This document shows positions 32,550 through 44,599 of a stretch of DNA of 64,000 bases, piece by piece. How positions within the stretch are numbered: position 1 is the first letter of the stretch; the number at the start of each line of letters is the position of its first letter. Source of the stretch: Dactylorhiza incarnata (Eukaryota > Streptophyta > Magnoliopsida > Asparagales > Orchidaceae); contig JAWHQI010000004.1 of NCBI GenBank assembly GCA_033032865.1, positions 20,194,001 through 20,258,000 on the forward strand. Reading direction: 5' to 3'. The notes under the pieces were generated by a model. The model ran no database searches. It saw only the letters and a list, made by a program, of their open reading frames with translations, and was not told the origin of the DNA. Made by a program: the position numbers and the translations under genes.

Positions 32550-34837
32550 CAGTTCAGACGTAGCATTCCTGAGCCACCTTTGGGTTACTTCTAACCCGAT
32601 ACTGCCTTCCCTCGGTGGCAAACTTAAGAGCAAGATGGAAGGTGGACACTACTGCCCGGTATGCATTGAGAATCAGCTTTCCGAAGATGGCGCAGTAGTT
32701 GTTTGGGGCATCCACCACCACGAAATTGACTAGCTTTATCACTCCTCCAAGAGAGACCAGGAGCTTTACTGAACCCTTTACCTCTTTCTTCTCCCCAAAA
32801 AAACCGTAGAGGGGCCCGTCGGTGGAAAGCAAAGGCTTTCCAGTCTTCAGGGCTTCGAAGGTTGGGCGGAAAAGGAGATTGACAGAGCTGCCTGTGTCAA
32901 TCAAGATCTTGTGAACGGTATAATTTTCGATGACGGCTTTGATGACTACCGCATCGTCAAAAGGATTGGCATTGGGAGGAAGGTCATCTTGACCAAAGGT
33001 CACAATAGTGCTTTCGGGGGGAGAACTTGTGGTGGCTGCGACTTCCTGCTTTAGAACTCTCGCGATGCTAGATTTGCGAGATGATTCTTCTCCAACTCCT
33101 CCATGGATACAATATATGTCCCCCAAGGGGCCTACATCTTTGACTTCGATGCATTCTGCGGAAGGATGGATGTCTCCATAGCAGCCGGCGTCTTCGACGT
33201 CGGCGCATTCCCAGGTTACTAATTCCACTGTTTCTTTCTCTTTTTTCTTCTCATCTGCTGGCTCAGCAGTTGACTCTTTCCGAACTAGGCCCCGGATCTT
33301 TCCTTCTCCCAGGGCCCGACAGTCCTCGGTCATATGCCCTCCCTCTTTATGGTATTCACAGTAAAGGTTCGGATTCGATTTCGAATATCCGACTTCAGAG
33401 GAGCAGGCCTTTTGAAATCTGCCCTTTTCTGTAAGATCTGGACCACTTCGTCCATGGTGATATTTAAGGGAGTGAACGACTCTTGCGAGTTATCATATTG
33501 GGTGGATGGAATGACTGGAGGTGGCTGCGCGGTATATTGTGGCAAGTATACCGGCATGATTTGTGGAAGAGGAATGGATGGAGCGGGAGCGATGGCCAAC
33601 GACGGTTTCTGATCCTGAAACCGTTGATGGCCAATAAAGGGTTGTTTGTTTTTGTAGTTTCTTCCCCTCTGGGAATGAGGTTCGAAGTGGGACTGATTTG
33701 ATGGCGGATGATGGAAGGACGAATTGGACTGTTCCTTGTCGCTTACCAGCTTTGGGACATAGCCTGGATTGCTCTTCTCTCCTCTAATGAACATATTTGC
33801 CAAACTTATCATTTCCTGATAAGTCCTGGGCTCCCTTATATTTGCTTCAAATTTTAGGGGGCCCTCCCTCAAGCCATGGATGAGGGAAACCCTATACAGT
33901 TCTGGATCCACATTTTTGACTTCCATGATCTCCTTCTGGAAGCGGTCTATGAAACGGGCCCACGTTTCGTCTTCCCGCTGTTGTATATCGAAAAAGGCCG
34001 CCGGGCCACTTTTTCTCTTCCTTGAGGTGGAGAATCTCAACAAAAACTCCCTTCGCAACTTAGCAAAACAACTGATCAATCTGGCATGCAGCCCATAAAA
34101 CCACTCCCTTGCTTGTCCTTCAAAGGAGGTCAGAAGGAGTTTGCACTTAGTCGCATCAGTTAAGGTCCTAAGAGCGATGGCTGATTCAAAGGCTTGTAGA
34201 TGAACAGTGGGATCAGTCTCCCCATTGAAAGCTGGCAGACGAGGCTCTCTGAAATTATTAGGGGCTGGCTCCCCCCGGACTTCGTCCACGAAGGGAGAAG
34301 TTTCTTCGACATATTCATACAGAGGAGCAGTATAGTAAGCCGCCGGAGCTGCGGCTACTCGCGGACAAGCCGCCTAGTAAGAGGACCGGGCAGTAGCTTC
34401 TGGTGTGTAGGAGTGATGAATAGCAACTTCAGGCGGGTAGGAGAAACGGGCTGCGCCCTCCTGTGGGTAAGAAAGGCTGGCAGCATGAGAAGCCGCCCCT
34501 GGTAATCTAGAGCCTGAGCCGGCATGCTGTGCGCGGCTTCCTGATAGAAGTTTTGCCTAGCCGCAAAACCTTCTTGCTGGGATTGGAGGTTGGCGGCTTG
34601 TGGTAGCGGGTAAGGTGGAGGCGGAGGAGGAACCGGAGTCACCGCCTAATTAACCGCGGTTTGCTGTGGAACTAACCGCTCGGTTAATAGGGCCAAAGTC
34701 TGACTGATTGCGTCCAACCGCTGATCAGTCGCCCTCTGAGCCCGCTCGGCTTCTCTTCTGGATTGCTCCAAGGCTTCCCACAAAGAGTCCTCACTGTGAT
34801 CGGAGCAGTCTCCAAGGGGGAACTGGTGGTCTGACAT
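32550..34837 (-). pseudogene. E1 gag and protease
   Basis: Start ATG 34835-34837 (MSDHQFPLGD). TAG at 34646-34648 in the Pro-rich N-terminal part and a frame break near 34355. The main gag domain is open at 34289-33330. A frame shift at the zinc knuckle and an eight-codon deletion after EDCRAL follow. The downstream stretch 33333-32554 holds the protease active site (IDTGSSVNLLF, near 32898). Same domain order as E2 and E3 but at least five lesions. Confidence 0.88.
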
Positions 34838-34889
34838 TATGGCAAAGAGTATTTCACCGACAATCCGCGATCTGAAGGTCGCGTGTTTC

Positions 34890-35829
34890 TGTTGAGTCCG
34901 AAATCGCACCTCCGAGGGAAATCGGAGGCTGCGGGCTGCCGGTTACTTTTTAGGTAAGAAAATTGAGACCTCTGGCAGCGGTCAAGGCCAGACTTCGCCC
35001 GTCACGGCGAATGCCACTCCTATGACGGGCTTTCCTTTGATTATGAAGAAGCGGTTACAGCGGGTTACAAGTGCAGGAAAGAAGAAGTCGGCCGGTCAGA
35101 CAATCCGCAAGACGGGAAACTCGAGACCGCAGCTCAAACAAGCGAGCTCCTGGATTCGAGTGTGCGTGCCTTGGGAACGTCACCGCCCCCTATTTATAGG
35201 CTCGGGGGCCTGCCCGAACGGGCAGGGATAAAATAACCGCCTGCCCGGGTACAGGAGAATCGGGCAGGCGGTGACGGGATACAGAAGGGAGGAAAGAAAG
35301 AAGCTGCGCGGCTTGGCGGCTTGCGCTTGCAGTCTGTCTCGTAGAGGGGGCTGGAGATGCTGCAACCAAGGCGATGATGCCACCTGGGCGGTCTCCGACT
35401 TGAGACCGCAACTTGTCTTCTTGGACTTGGTTCTTATTGATCTTCACCGCACAACCCGGGCGGTCTCCGTCTTGTGACCGCGGCTTGCCCTTGAGAACGC
35501 GGCCTGTCACCTGGTCCTGAGCCTTGTTTTAGCCTTCAAGATGTAACCCGAGCGGTCTCCAGCTTGAGACTGCGAGTTGCCTTCTAGACTTGGACCCTGA
35601 TGGCTTTCATGGCACAACCCGAGTGGCCTCCGACTTGAGACCGCGTTCTGCCATTTTTGGACTTGGGCCTTGGCGACCTTCAATCTTCGGAGGCGACCTG
35701 AATGCTCAGATCGTCGGTCTGTGTGGGTTGATGCTGATTGACATTATAAAACCTGAACCGGGCGACTCGTATCCGCAGACTGCCTGGTCTGTGAGTAATG
35801 TTATTCGGAAGCGGTCTTCTGGGTAAACA
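34890..35829 (-). repeat. E1 5' LTR (940 bp)
   Basis: TGTTGAGTCC...GGGTAAACA. Minus-strand TATAAATA at 35191-35198. Perfect inverted repeats at 35209-35226 (CCTGCCCG-AA-CGGGCAGG) and 35236-35272 (12-bp arms ACCGCCTGCCCG/CGGGCAGGCGGT) sit just upstream of it. Right flank CCAAC (35830-35834) matches 9375-9379. Confidence 0.95.
35209..35272 (-). promoter_or_regulatory. Paired inverted repeats upstream of the gypsy TATA box
   Basis: Two adjacent inverted repeats with a common arm CCTGCCCG: 35209-35226 with a 2-nt loop and 35236-35272 with 12-bp arms and a 13-nt loop. Both start within about 15-40 bp of the TATA box. The arrangement is present, with point changes, in all six gypsy LTRs (9500, 17030, 29770, 35209, 40160 and 60400 regions). 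Confidence 0.65.
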
Positions 35830-38800
35830 CCAACCAACTGTATATTGACCACTAAACAAACTGGAATGGGTAAAACTTGTTTTCCATTGGATGTAGGCTC
35901 CAAGCTCATTCCAAAAAGGTGTTGTGCGCAAAAATCAGACAACCAGTTCAAAAGTTATGGCTGTTACAGTTTATGTGTCAAGAGGAGCTAAATCCCTCAT
36001 TACCATTGCAAGCCGCTCCATTGGATGTATGCCTCCGAGCATATTCCGAAAAGGTGTTGTGGGCAAAAATCAAACATACAAATTAAAAGTTATGGTTGTT
36101 AGAAGTTTAGGTGTAATTTGGAGCTAAATTTCGCATTACGGCTACAACCAGCAATATATCGACAACTAAATGAACTGGAGTGGGTAAAACTTGTGCTCTA
36201 ATGAATGTAGTGCTCTGAGCTCATTACGAAAAGGTGTTGTGGGGTAAAATAAGACAACCGCATCAAAAGTTGTTGATGTTTTAAGTTTGAGTGTAATTTA
36301 TCGCTAAATCTCTCATTTTCAATACAACCCGCATTAAAAATTCTACCATTTTGAAGTGTATGTGTCATTTGGAGATAAATCTCATATTACAACCATACCT
36401 CACTGTATATCGACATCTGAACAAGCTGGAATGAGTTTAAATTGTTCTCCACTGGATTTAGGGCTCCGATCTCATTCCGAAAAGGTATTTTGGGCGAAAA
36501 TTGGACAACCGGAAAGGTGTTGCCTTATTCTCGAATGGGTAAACCTTATTCTCTGTTGGATGGAGAATACGAGCTCTTTCCGAAAAAGTGTTGTTGGCAA
36601 AAATCGAACAATCAGATCAAGTTATGGCTGCTTGAAGTTTATGTGTAATTTGGAGTTAAATCCCGCATTACCACTGGAACCCACTGTATATCGAACAATA
36701 AACAGACTTGAATTGTTATATCCTACTCTCCATTGGATGTAGGGCTCTGAACTCATTCTAAAAAGGTATTGTGGGCAAAAATTGGGCAATTGGATCAAGA
36801 GTTGTCTGTTTGAAGTTTGTGTCATATGGAGCTAAATCCCACATTATCACTGCATCCCACTGTAGATCAACCACTAAACAAACTGGAATGGGTAAAACGT
36901 GTTGTCCATTGTATGTAGTGCTTTGATCTCATTCCGAAAAGGTGTTGTTTGCAAAAATCAGACAATCGGATCAATGTTATGGATATTTAAATTTAGGTGT
37001 CAATTGGAGGAAAATCCCTCATTTCCACTGCAATCCACTATCCGTCGACCACTAAATGAACTCGATCGAGTAAATCCTATTCTCTATAGGATGTGTGGCT
37101 CTGAGCTCATTCTGAAAAGGTGTTTTGGGCAAAATCCAGACAACGGGATCAAAAGTTATAGCTGTTTGAAGTTTAGGTGTCAGTAGGAGCTAAATCCCAC
37201 ATTACCACTATAACTCAATGTATATCGACCACTAAATGAACTAGATTGGGTAAAATTTGATGTCCATTGAATGTAGGGCTCAGATCTCATTTCGAAGAGG
37301 TTTTGTGTGCAAAAATCAGACAACCTAATCAAAAGTTATGGATGTTTCAAGTTTAGGTGTCATTTGAAGCTAAATTTTGCATTACCATTGCAACCCGCTA
37401 TATATCGACCACTAAATGAACTGCAATGGGGAAAACTTGTGCTTCAATGAATGTAGTGCTCCGAGCTCATTCCTAAAAGATGTTTTGGGGGTAAAATCAG
37501 ACAACCGGATCAAAACTTATTGTTGTATAAATCTTGAGTGTCATTTGTAGCTGAACCTCTAACTTTCACTACAAACCGCATTTAAAATCCTTTAATTTTG
37601 GAAATTTACGTGTCATTTGGATCTAAATCTCGCATTACCAGTACAAACCACTGTATATCGACCTTTAAACGAGCTTGAATGTTTTAAAATTGTTCTCCAT
37701 TAGATTTAGGGCTCCGATCTCATTCTGAAACGGTATTTTGGGCGAAAATCGGACAACCGGATCAAAAGTTATGGTTGTTTGAAGTTTAGGTCTCCTTTCG
37801 AGCTAAATACCTTATTACCAACCAACTGTATATTGACCACTAAACAAACTGGAATGGGTAAAAATTGTTTTCCTTTGGATGTAGGGCTCTAAGCTCATTC
37901 CAAAAAGGTGTTGTGCGCAAAAATCAGACAACCAGATCAAAAGTTATGGCTGTTACAGTTTATGTGTCAAGAGGAGCTAAATCCCTCATTACCATTGCAA
38001 GCCGCTGTATATTGACCATTAAAATGAGTTGTAATGGTTTAAAATTGTGCTCCATTGGATGTATGCCTCCGAGCATATTCCGAAAAGGTGTTGTGGGCAA
38101 AAATCAAACATACAAATCAAAAGTTATGGCTGTTAGAAGTTTAGGTGTAATTTGGAGCTAAATTTCACATTACCGCTACAACCAGCAATATATCGACAAC
38201 TAAATGAACTGGAGTGGGTAAAACTTGTGCTCTAAAGAATGTAGTGCTCTGAGCTCATTACGAAAAGGGGTTGTGGGGTAAAATAAGACAACCGCATCAA
38301 AAGTTGTTGCTGTTTTAAGTTTGAGTGTGATTTATCGCTAAATCTCTCATTTTCACTACAACCCGCATTAAAAATTCTGCCATTTTGAAGTGTATGTGTC
38401 ATTTGGAGATAAATATCATATTACAACCATAACTCACTGTATATCGACCTCCGAACAAGCTGGAATGGGTTTAAATTGTTCTCCACTGGATTTAGGGCTC
38501 TGATCTCATTCCGAAAAGGTATTTTGGGCGAAAATTGGACAACCGGAAAGGTGTTGCCTTATTCTCGAATGGGTAAATCTTATTCTCTGTTGGATGGAGA
38601 ATACGAGCTCTTTCCGAACAAGTGTTGTTGGCAAAAATCGAACAATCAGATCAAAAGTTATGGCTGCTTGAAGTTTATGTGTAATTTGGAGTTAAATCCT
38701 ACCACTGGAACCCACTGTATATCGAACAATACACAAACTTGAATGGTTATATCCTTCTCTCCATTGGATGTAGGGCTCTGAACTCATTCTAAAAAGATAT

Positions 38801-39846
38801 TGTGGGCTGGGCAATTGGATCAAGAGTTGTTTGTTTGAAGTTTGTGTCATTTGGAGCTAAATCCCACATTATCACTGCATCCCACTGTAGATCAACCACT
38901 AAACAAACTGGAATGGGTAAAACTTGTTATCCATTGTATGCAGGGCTCTGATCTCATTCCAAAAAGGTGTTGTTTGCAAAAATTAGACAACCGGATCAAA
39001 GTTATGGATATTTGAAGTTTAGGTGTCAATTGGAGGAAAATCCCTCATTTCCACTGCAATCCACTATCCGTCGACCACTAAATGAACTCGATCGAGTAAA
39101 TCCTATTCTCCATAGGATGTGTGGCTCTGAGCTCATACTGAAAACGTGTTTTGGGCAAAATCCAGACAACAGGATCAAAAGTTATAGCTGTTTGAAGTTT
39201 AGGTGTCAGTAGGAGCTAAATCCCACATTACCACTGCAACTCAATGTATATCGACCACTAAATGAACTAGATTGGGTAAAACTTGATGTCCATTGAATGT
39301 AGGGCTCAGATCTCATTTCGAAGAGGTTTTGTGTGCAAAAATCAGACAACCTAATCAAAAGTTATGGATGTTTCAAGTTTAGTTGTCATTTGAAGCTAAA
39401 TTTTGCATTACCAGTGCAACCCGCTATATATCGACAACTAAATGAACTGCAATGGGTAAAACTTGTGCATCAATGAATGTAGTGCTCCGAGCTCATTCCC
39501 AAAAGATGTTATGGGGGTAAAATCAAACAACCTAAACAAAACTTATTGTTGTATAAAGTTTGAGTGTCATTTGTAGCTAAACCTCTAACTTTCACTACAA
39601 ACCGCATTTAAAATTCTCATTTTGGAAATTTACGTATCATTTGGAGCTAAATCTCGCATTACCAGTACAACCCACTGTATATCGACCTCTAAATGAGCTT
39701 GAATGTTTTATAATTCTTCTCCATTGGATTTAGGGCTCCGATCTCATTCTGAAACGGTATTATGGGCGAAAATCGGACAACCGTATCAAAAGTTATGGAT
39801 GTTTGAAGTTTAGGTCTCCTTTCGAGCTAAATACCTTATTACCAAC
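35830..39846 (+). repeat. Satellite-like array 2
   Basis: Same monomers, orientation and higher-order unit as array 1. The marker CTCCGAGCATATTCC recurs at about 36033 and 38067 (period 2034). From 36033 on it is colinear with array 1: the first period has TTAAATCCCGCATTACC and the second has the same 6-bp-shortened version in both arrays (8228 and 38690 regions). It ends at CTTATTACCAAC, the same point as array 1. A deletion of about 45 bp is seen near 36015. Confidence 0.9.
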
Positions 39847-40779
39847 TGTTGAGTCCGAAATCGCACCTCCGAGGGAAATCGGAGGTTGCGAGCTGCCGGT
39901 TACTTTTTAGGTAAGAAAATTGAGACCGCTAGCAGCGGTCAAGGCCAGACTTCGCCCGTCACGGCGAATGCCACTCCTGTGACGGGCTTTCCTTTGATTA
40001 AGAAGAAGCGGTTACAGTGGGTTACAAGTGCAAGAAAGAAGAAGCCGACGACAAACCGCAAGACGGGAAACTCGAGACCGCAGCTCAAACAAGCGAGCTC
40101 CTGGATTCGAGTGTGCGTGCCTTGGGAATGTCGCCGCCCCCTATTTATAGGCTCGGGGGCCTGCCCGAACGGGCAGGGATAAAATAACCGCCTGCCCGGG
40201 TACAGGAGAATCGGGCAGGCGGTGACGGGATACAGAAGGGAGGAAAGAGAAAAGCCGCGCGGTTAGCGTCTTGCGCTTGCGGTCTGTCTCGTAGAGGGGG
40301 CTGGAGATGCTGCAACCAAGGCGATGATGCCACCTGGGAGGTCTCTGACTTGAGACCGCGGCTTGCCTTCTTGGACTTGGTTCTTACTGATCTTCACGGC
40401 ACAACCCGGGCGGTCTCCGTCTTGAGACCGCGGCTTGCCCTTGAGAACGCGGCCTGTCGCCTGGTCTTGAGCCTTGTTTTAGCCTTCAAGATGTAACCCG
40501 AGCGGTCTCCAGCTTGAGACCGCGAGTTGCCTTCTAAACTTAGACCCTGATGGCTTTCATGGCACAACCCGAGCGGCCTCCGACTTGAGACCGCGGTCTG
40601 CCGTTTTTGGACTTGGGCCTTGGTGACCTTCAATCTTCGGAGGCGACCTGAATGCTCAGACCGTCGGTCTGTGTGGGTTGATGCTGATGGACATTATAAA
40701 ACCTGAACCGGGCGACTCGTATCCGCAGACCGCCTGGTCTGTGAGTAATGTTATTCGGAAGCGGTCTTCTGGGTAAACA
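39847..40779 (-). repeat. LTR of E1' (933 bp)
   Basis: TGTTGAGTCC...GGGTAAACA with TATAAATA on the minus strand near 40140-40150 and intact CCTGCCCG inverted repeats. It retains the 195 bp that the 9380 copy lost. Confidence 0.93.
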
Positions 40780-40863
40780 TAATCCCCGCATATTTTCAAA
40801 TTCTAAAAGGATTTCGAAAATATTAGTTCTAGCCGGAAACCGCGCCGATCTTGCCCTGTGGGT

Positions 40864-40870
40864 TATAAAT
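40864..40870 (+). promoter_or_regulatory. TATA-like box of aORF-A (E1')
   Basis: TATAAAT, 104 nt before the ATG at 40968, as in E1 and E2. Confidence 0.6.
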
Positions 40871-40967
40871 GATCTGGAAGCTTCTATTTTCGCATAACTT
40901 CAACGCTATCACGAGTCACTACTCGCCCCTCGCGGTTAGGACTTTCCGGCTAAACAGTCCGATCAAG

Positions 40968-42991
40968 ATGGTAGACCATATGGCGCAGTTCGAAGATCAG
41001 AAGTCCGTTAAAATCCGCGGGGAAGATCGCCCGAAGGATAAGAAGAGGAAGAAAAAGAGGACACAGCCCGACAATACAGTGACTATTGCCTCCCCGGGTA
41101 AGCCAGCCAACCTGCCTCCTGCGTTGACAGTCGATTTGTCGACTAGAAATGAAGCAGGTTGCTCGAACCCACCCCTAGTTAATCCTCCTGATGTTTCTGA
41201 GAAGGGAACCGACCTGCCCCCTCCTATGGACAAGACGGACTCAGAAGCCGCCGTGCCGAAGGGCGATGGAGACGATTCCTTTAGAGTGGAGGTCACTCCT
41301 TCCGGCGTATTCCACCTGAAAATAAGAGACGTAGGAGGAGAAGCAGTTGACTCCCCTAAGTCGAGCGACCAGCAGGGCCTGATAGTGAACATCGAAGACA
41401 ACCCGGTTACCCCAAAACAAACCGGCCTGAAACCATCCAAAAAGAGGAAAAAAGATGAGTCCACGGCGGACAGGATTCTGAAAAAGGTGAAGAGCCTAAA
41501 GGCGAAGAACAAAGCGGCTTCCAGGAAATCGGGAGCGGGCAATCTTCATGGAAAGTCGCGTAAGAAAGAGGTTTCGGAGGGCGTAGTTACTCCTTCGCCC
41601 AAGCCGGACGACCAAGTCCAAACCGACGCGCACAGCATCTCTGTAAGTGATATCGTCAGGGACCTAGATTCCCTTAAAAAGCAAGACGACCTATTGAGAT
41701 CTTCTTCCGAACTGCAGGCTGCTGACCCCCCTTGAGAGAAAGAGGTCGCCCTGGCTGAGGATGCGACCAGCATTAAGGAGGCAGTCCTCCCTAAGGTTGC
41801 AACTAGAACCGAGAAAGCCGCACCGGCCCCTGAAGATTTCGTGATGGTCGGGCTTCGGCTTATACAGGTTAAGGCGGAGAAAGTAAGGGATCAGCTCTCC
41901 AGAATGCCGCCGCCGCCACCCAATCTTCTGTTGCAAGGTAAAGGGGTCGCGGATTACCGCCCTGTTCATTTTTTCAAGATGAGGTCTCGAAACAAGTCGC
42001 GCGACTTGTTGTTGAACCCGTCACCAAGCTTCTTTCCCTCCGCCGCTCAATTTTCTGCTGCCAAACGGAGGCAAAGCGAGAGATCGTGTAGAGAACAACG
42101 CCGAAATATCGATACCGAGCAAGCAAAGCGATCTATCCGTATGAATTCTGCTCGAACTGCAGCGGCTTGTAAGCAGGGAGAATTTGGAAAGAGCAGTCTT
42201 CTTTTGACAATTCTCCTATTATATGAAGTTATATGCGGCCGATCTTCTTGACTGTCTTTCTTGTTTGCAGATTATCGTGACTCCATTTCGAAGCCGGGCG
42301 AACTGGTGACTTACCTCCCTCCACTTGATCCACCTTTTCGAGATCCTCGGTTGTACCGGATACCCGGATGGAGGATGAGATGACCCATCTCCAAAGGAAC
42401 TTTGAAACCCTTACAAAGCAGCTGAAGGCCCTTGAGGAGCGAGAGAAGACCGCTCAGGAGGAAAATATTGCACTGCGGGCAGAAATGGAAGTTGAGAGGA
42501 AGGAGAGCCGAGCTGTGCTGGAGGCCGAGCAGAGAGAGCCCTGGGAAAAGGAGAAGGCGCGGCAAGACCAAGTGGTCGCACTGACCGCCCGGGTTGATCG
42601 CGAAAAGAAGGAGATACAGAAACTTGAAGGAGACTGCGCCTGTTACAGGGATAAATACCTTCATTTGACAAGGGAGGTCGGCGGAAGCCAGCATCCCCTT
42701 AATGCGGCTGATGAAGGTCGGCGTGGGTCATGCCGCCCGGATGCTGGAACGAGCTCGTCTCTTCCGGTAGCCGGGACGATCCACCACATTGCTAGTGCAA
42801 ATGAGCCCGCAGCGGCCTTACCTACTCGCGTGATTCCAGCGGCGCGAGTAGAGAGGGATGTCGCGCGGCTTCATAGCATGATCAATCACCTCAATCACAG
42901 CATCAATCAAATGCAAGGAACAGTTCTTCAGATAGGTGATCATGTCGCGCGACTTCATAGAGAAGACGCGCTGAGTGATGCCCGCCAGTGA
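40968..42991 (+). pseudogene. aORF-A of E1'
   Basis: Exon 1 40968-41937 (970 nt, the same length as in E1), intron 41938-42270 (GTAAAG...TTGCAG), exon 2 42271-42991. A TGA at 41733-41735 replaces Gly, and one base is missing near 42340, shifting exon 2 relative to exon 1. The rest of exon 2 is open from 42368 and holds the coiled coil (EEREKTAQEENIALRAEME). The premature stop is at a different place from those in E1 and E2, so each copy decayed separately after the gene was whole. Confidence 0.72.
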
Positions 42992-43361
42992 TAAGCGGTT
43001 TTGAAACAATTATTTGTAATATATTATTCGGTCCCTTGGACAACTTAACTGCTTGAGCTTGATTTTATGTCATTCGGTCTGTCTTTCAGACCACTCGGAT
43101 TGTGTATTTGAATGTCCTTTATGCTCTTCTTTCGTATGTTAGTCGATGCCTGCGAATTGCTTCATAAGCCGAGCGGCTTGTTGCTGTTGCCTTTTTTGAT
43201 TTGTTTGCTTGGATTTTACTTGTGTTTCAATGATTCAGCCTTGTATTGAAATGTGGCTTTGCGGGTTGATTAGTCTAGCCGAGATTTGACCTTTGTTAAA
43301 TGCAGATCAGCCATTCTTATAAGTAGCGCCTTTCCGAAGGTCTTTTTACTAGAATTTCAAG
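42992..43361 (+). other. Spacer between aORF-A and aORF-B (E1')
   Basis: No gene. Homologous to 19707-20060. Contains AGACC/GGTCTG words and the TATA-like box TATAAG at 43318-43323, 44 nt before the aORF-B ATG. Confidence 0.65.
43318..43323 (+). promoter_or_regulatory. TATA-like box of aORF-B (E1')
   Basis: TATAAG at the same 44-nt distance from the ATG as in E2. Confidence 0.5.
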
Positions 43362-43967
43362 ATGGGAGGAAAGCGCCAGCCGAAGCGACCTGCGAAAACC
43401 TCTGCTACCCGCTCTGAAGCCGCTCTGGCATTTCATTCGGCCGATCTCGAGGAATGCCGTTTGATAAAGGCCGAATTGGATGAATTCGTTGAGAACATAT
43501 GGTTGACAGTCCGCTGCTCGCGCGGCTTCTGCTCCGTGATGAGCGGATGAATTCTTCTGGCCCGAACCAAATCGCCATCCCAATCGATCATTTCGATTGC
43601 GGCTTTAAGTTCCCCATACCAATCGAGCTCGCCATGGTTTTTGACCATTATGGAGTTGTCCCTGGCCAAATCTCCCCTAACTCGATGGCCGGGATTTGTA
43701 GCTTCATTTCTATCTGCGGTCTGAGAGAGTCCGCTTCTCTATGGACCTTTTCAGAAAGATATTCTCGGTACGGGCTATCCCGGACTCCGAGTTGAATGTG
43801 TTCAAAGGCCATCTCTACTTTGGCTGCCGGGGGCTGAAGATGGTGAACCTCGCGAACATGGTTACGGCCTGGTCGGAGAGGTATTTTATTTTTGAAGGCC
43901 GACGTGGCCTACTGAACCCGAACCCGCAAGTGCGGCCGACGTGGCCTACTGAACCCGAACCCGCAAG
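43362..43967 (+). pseudogene. aORF-B of E1', 5' fragment
   Basis: ATG 43362. A one-base loss near 43495 (GAGAACATATGG instead of GAGAAACATATGG) shifts the frame, and a second shift lies near 43711. The gene is cut at 43967, after a 34-bp direct duplication (43897-43930 and 43934-43967, GGCCGACGTGG...CGCAAG). Confidence 0.8.
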
Positions 43968-44599
43968 GTTGGAAGACCTCTCGGGGAGGCTATGTATTTT
44001 TCCCCCGAGATGGTCTCGCTAGCCGGGCTCTCACTAGCCGGCAAGGTTGGAAGACCTCTCGGGGAGGCTATGTATTTTTCCCCCAAGATGGTCTCGCTAG
44101 CCGGGCTCTCACTAGCCGGCAGGGTCGGAAGATCTCTCAGGGAGGCTATGTATTTTTCCCCCGAGGTGGTCTCGCTAGCCGGCAAGGTTGGAAGACCTCT
44201 CGGGGAGGCTATGTATTTTTCCCCCGAGATGGTCTCGCTAGCCGGGCTCTCACTAGCCGGCAGGGTCGGAAGATCTCTCAGGGAGGCTATGTATTTTTCC
44301 CCGAGGTGGTCTCGCTAGCCGGCAAGGTTGGAAGACCTCTCGGGGAGGCTATGTATTTTCCCCCGAGATGGTCTCGCTAGCCGGGCTCTCACTAGCCGGC
44401 AAGGTTGGAAGACCTCTCGGGGAGGCTATGTATTTTTCCCCCGAGATGGTCTCGCTAGCCGGGCTCTCACTAGCCGGCAGGGTCGGAAGATCTCTCAGGG
44501 AGGCTATGTATTCTTCCCCCGAGATTGTTTCGCTAGCCGGGCTCTCACTAGCCGGCAGGGTCGGAAGATCTCTCAGGGAGGCTATGTATTTTTTCCAAG
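43968..44599 (+). repeat. 78/63-bp minisatellite with CTAGCCGG
   Basis: About eight units; starts of GATGGTCTCGCTAGCCGG-type blocks near 44009, 44087, 44165, 44228 and 44306. Long units are 78 bp. Short units are 63 bp and lack the 15 bp between two CTAGCCGG copies, so long-to-short conversion is simple slippage. The segment after 44600 contains a diverged unit, suggesting the array grew out of this LTR-like sequence. Confidence 0.88.

Larger units (their letters stand above)
9380..35829 (-). mobile_element. E1: Tat-lineage Ty3/gypsy element (12.9 kb) split by E2
   Basis: Bounded by LTRs at 9380-10124 and 34890-35829 that start TGTTGAGTC and end GGGTAAACA, with the 5-bp duplication CCAAC at 9375-9379 and 35830-35834. 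The satellite reads continuously across the insertion site. Transcription is on the minus strand from the right LTR. Without E2 and its duplicated site the element is about 12.93 kb. Order on the minus strand: gag, protease, RT, RNase H, archaeal-type RNase H, integrase, noncoding region, then two genes on the opposite strand. Many stops and deletions; the LTRs differ at roughly 30 of 745 aligned positions by eye. Confidence 0.93.
39847..43967 (-). mobile_element. E1': duplicated left end of E1 (3' LTR and aORFs)
   Basis: LTR plus both antisense genes, colinear with E1 9380-12300 and entered through the same CCAAC satellite junction (39842-39846). It lacks the deletions seen in E1. By eye its LTR differs from the 9380 LTR at about 20 sites, fewer than the 9380 and 34890 LTRs differ from each other. 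It stops at 43967, in aORF-B exon 1, where unrelated repeat sequence begins. No pol follows. Confidence 0.85.

Noticed and set aside
39847..43967. E1' as an independent insertion at the same site
   Set aside because: Colinearity of two satellite units with shared private changes, plus the LTR distances, favour duplication after insertion over two hits at the same base.
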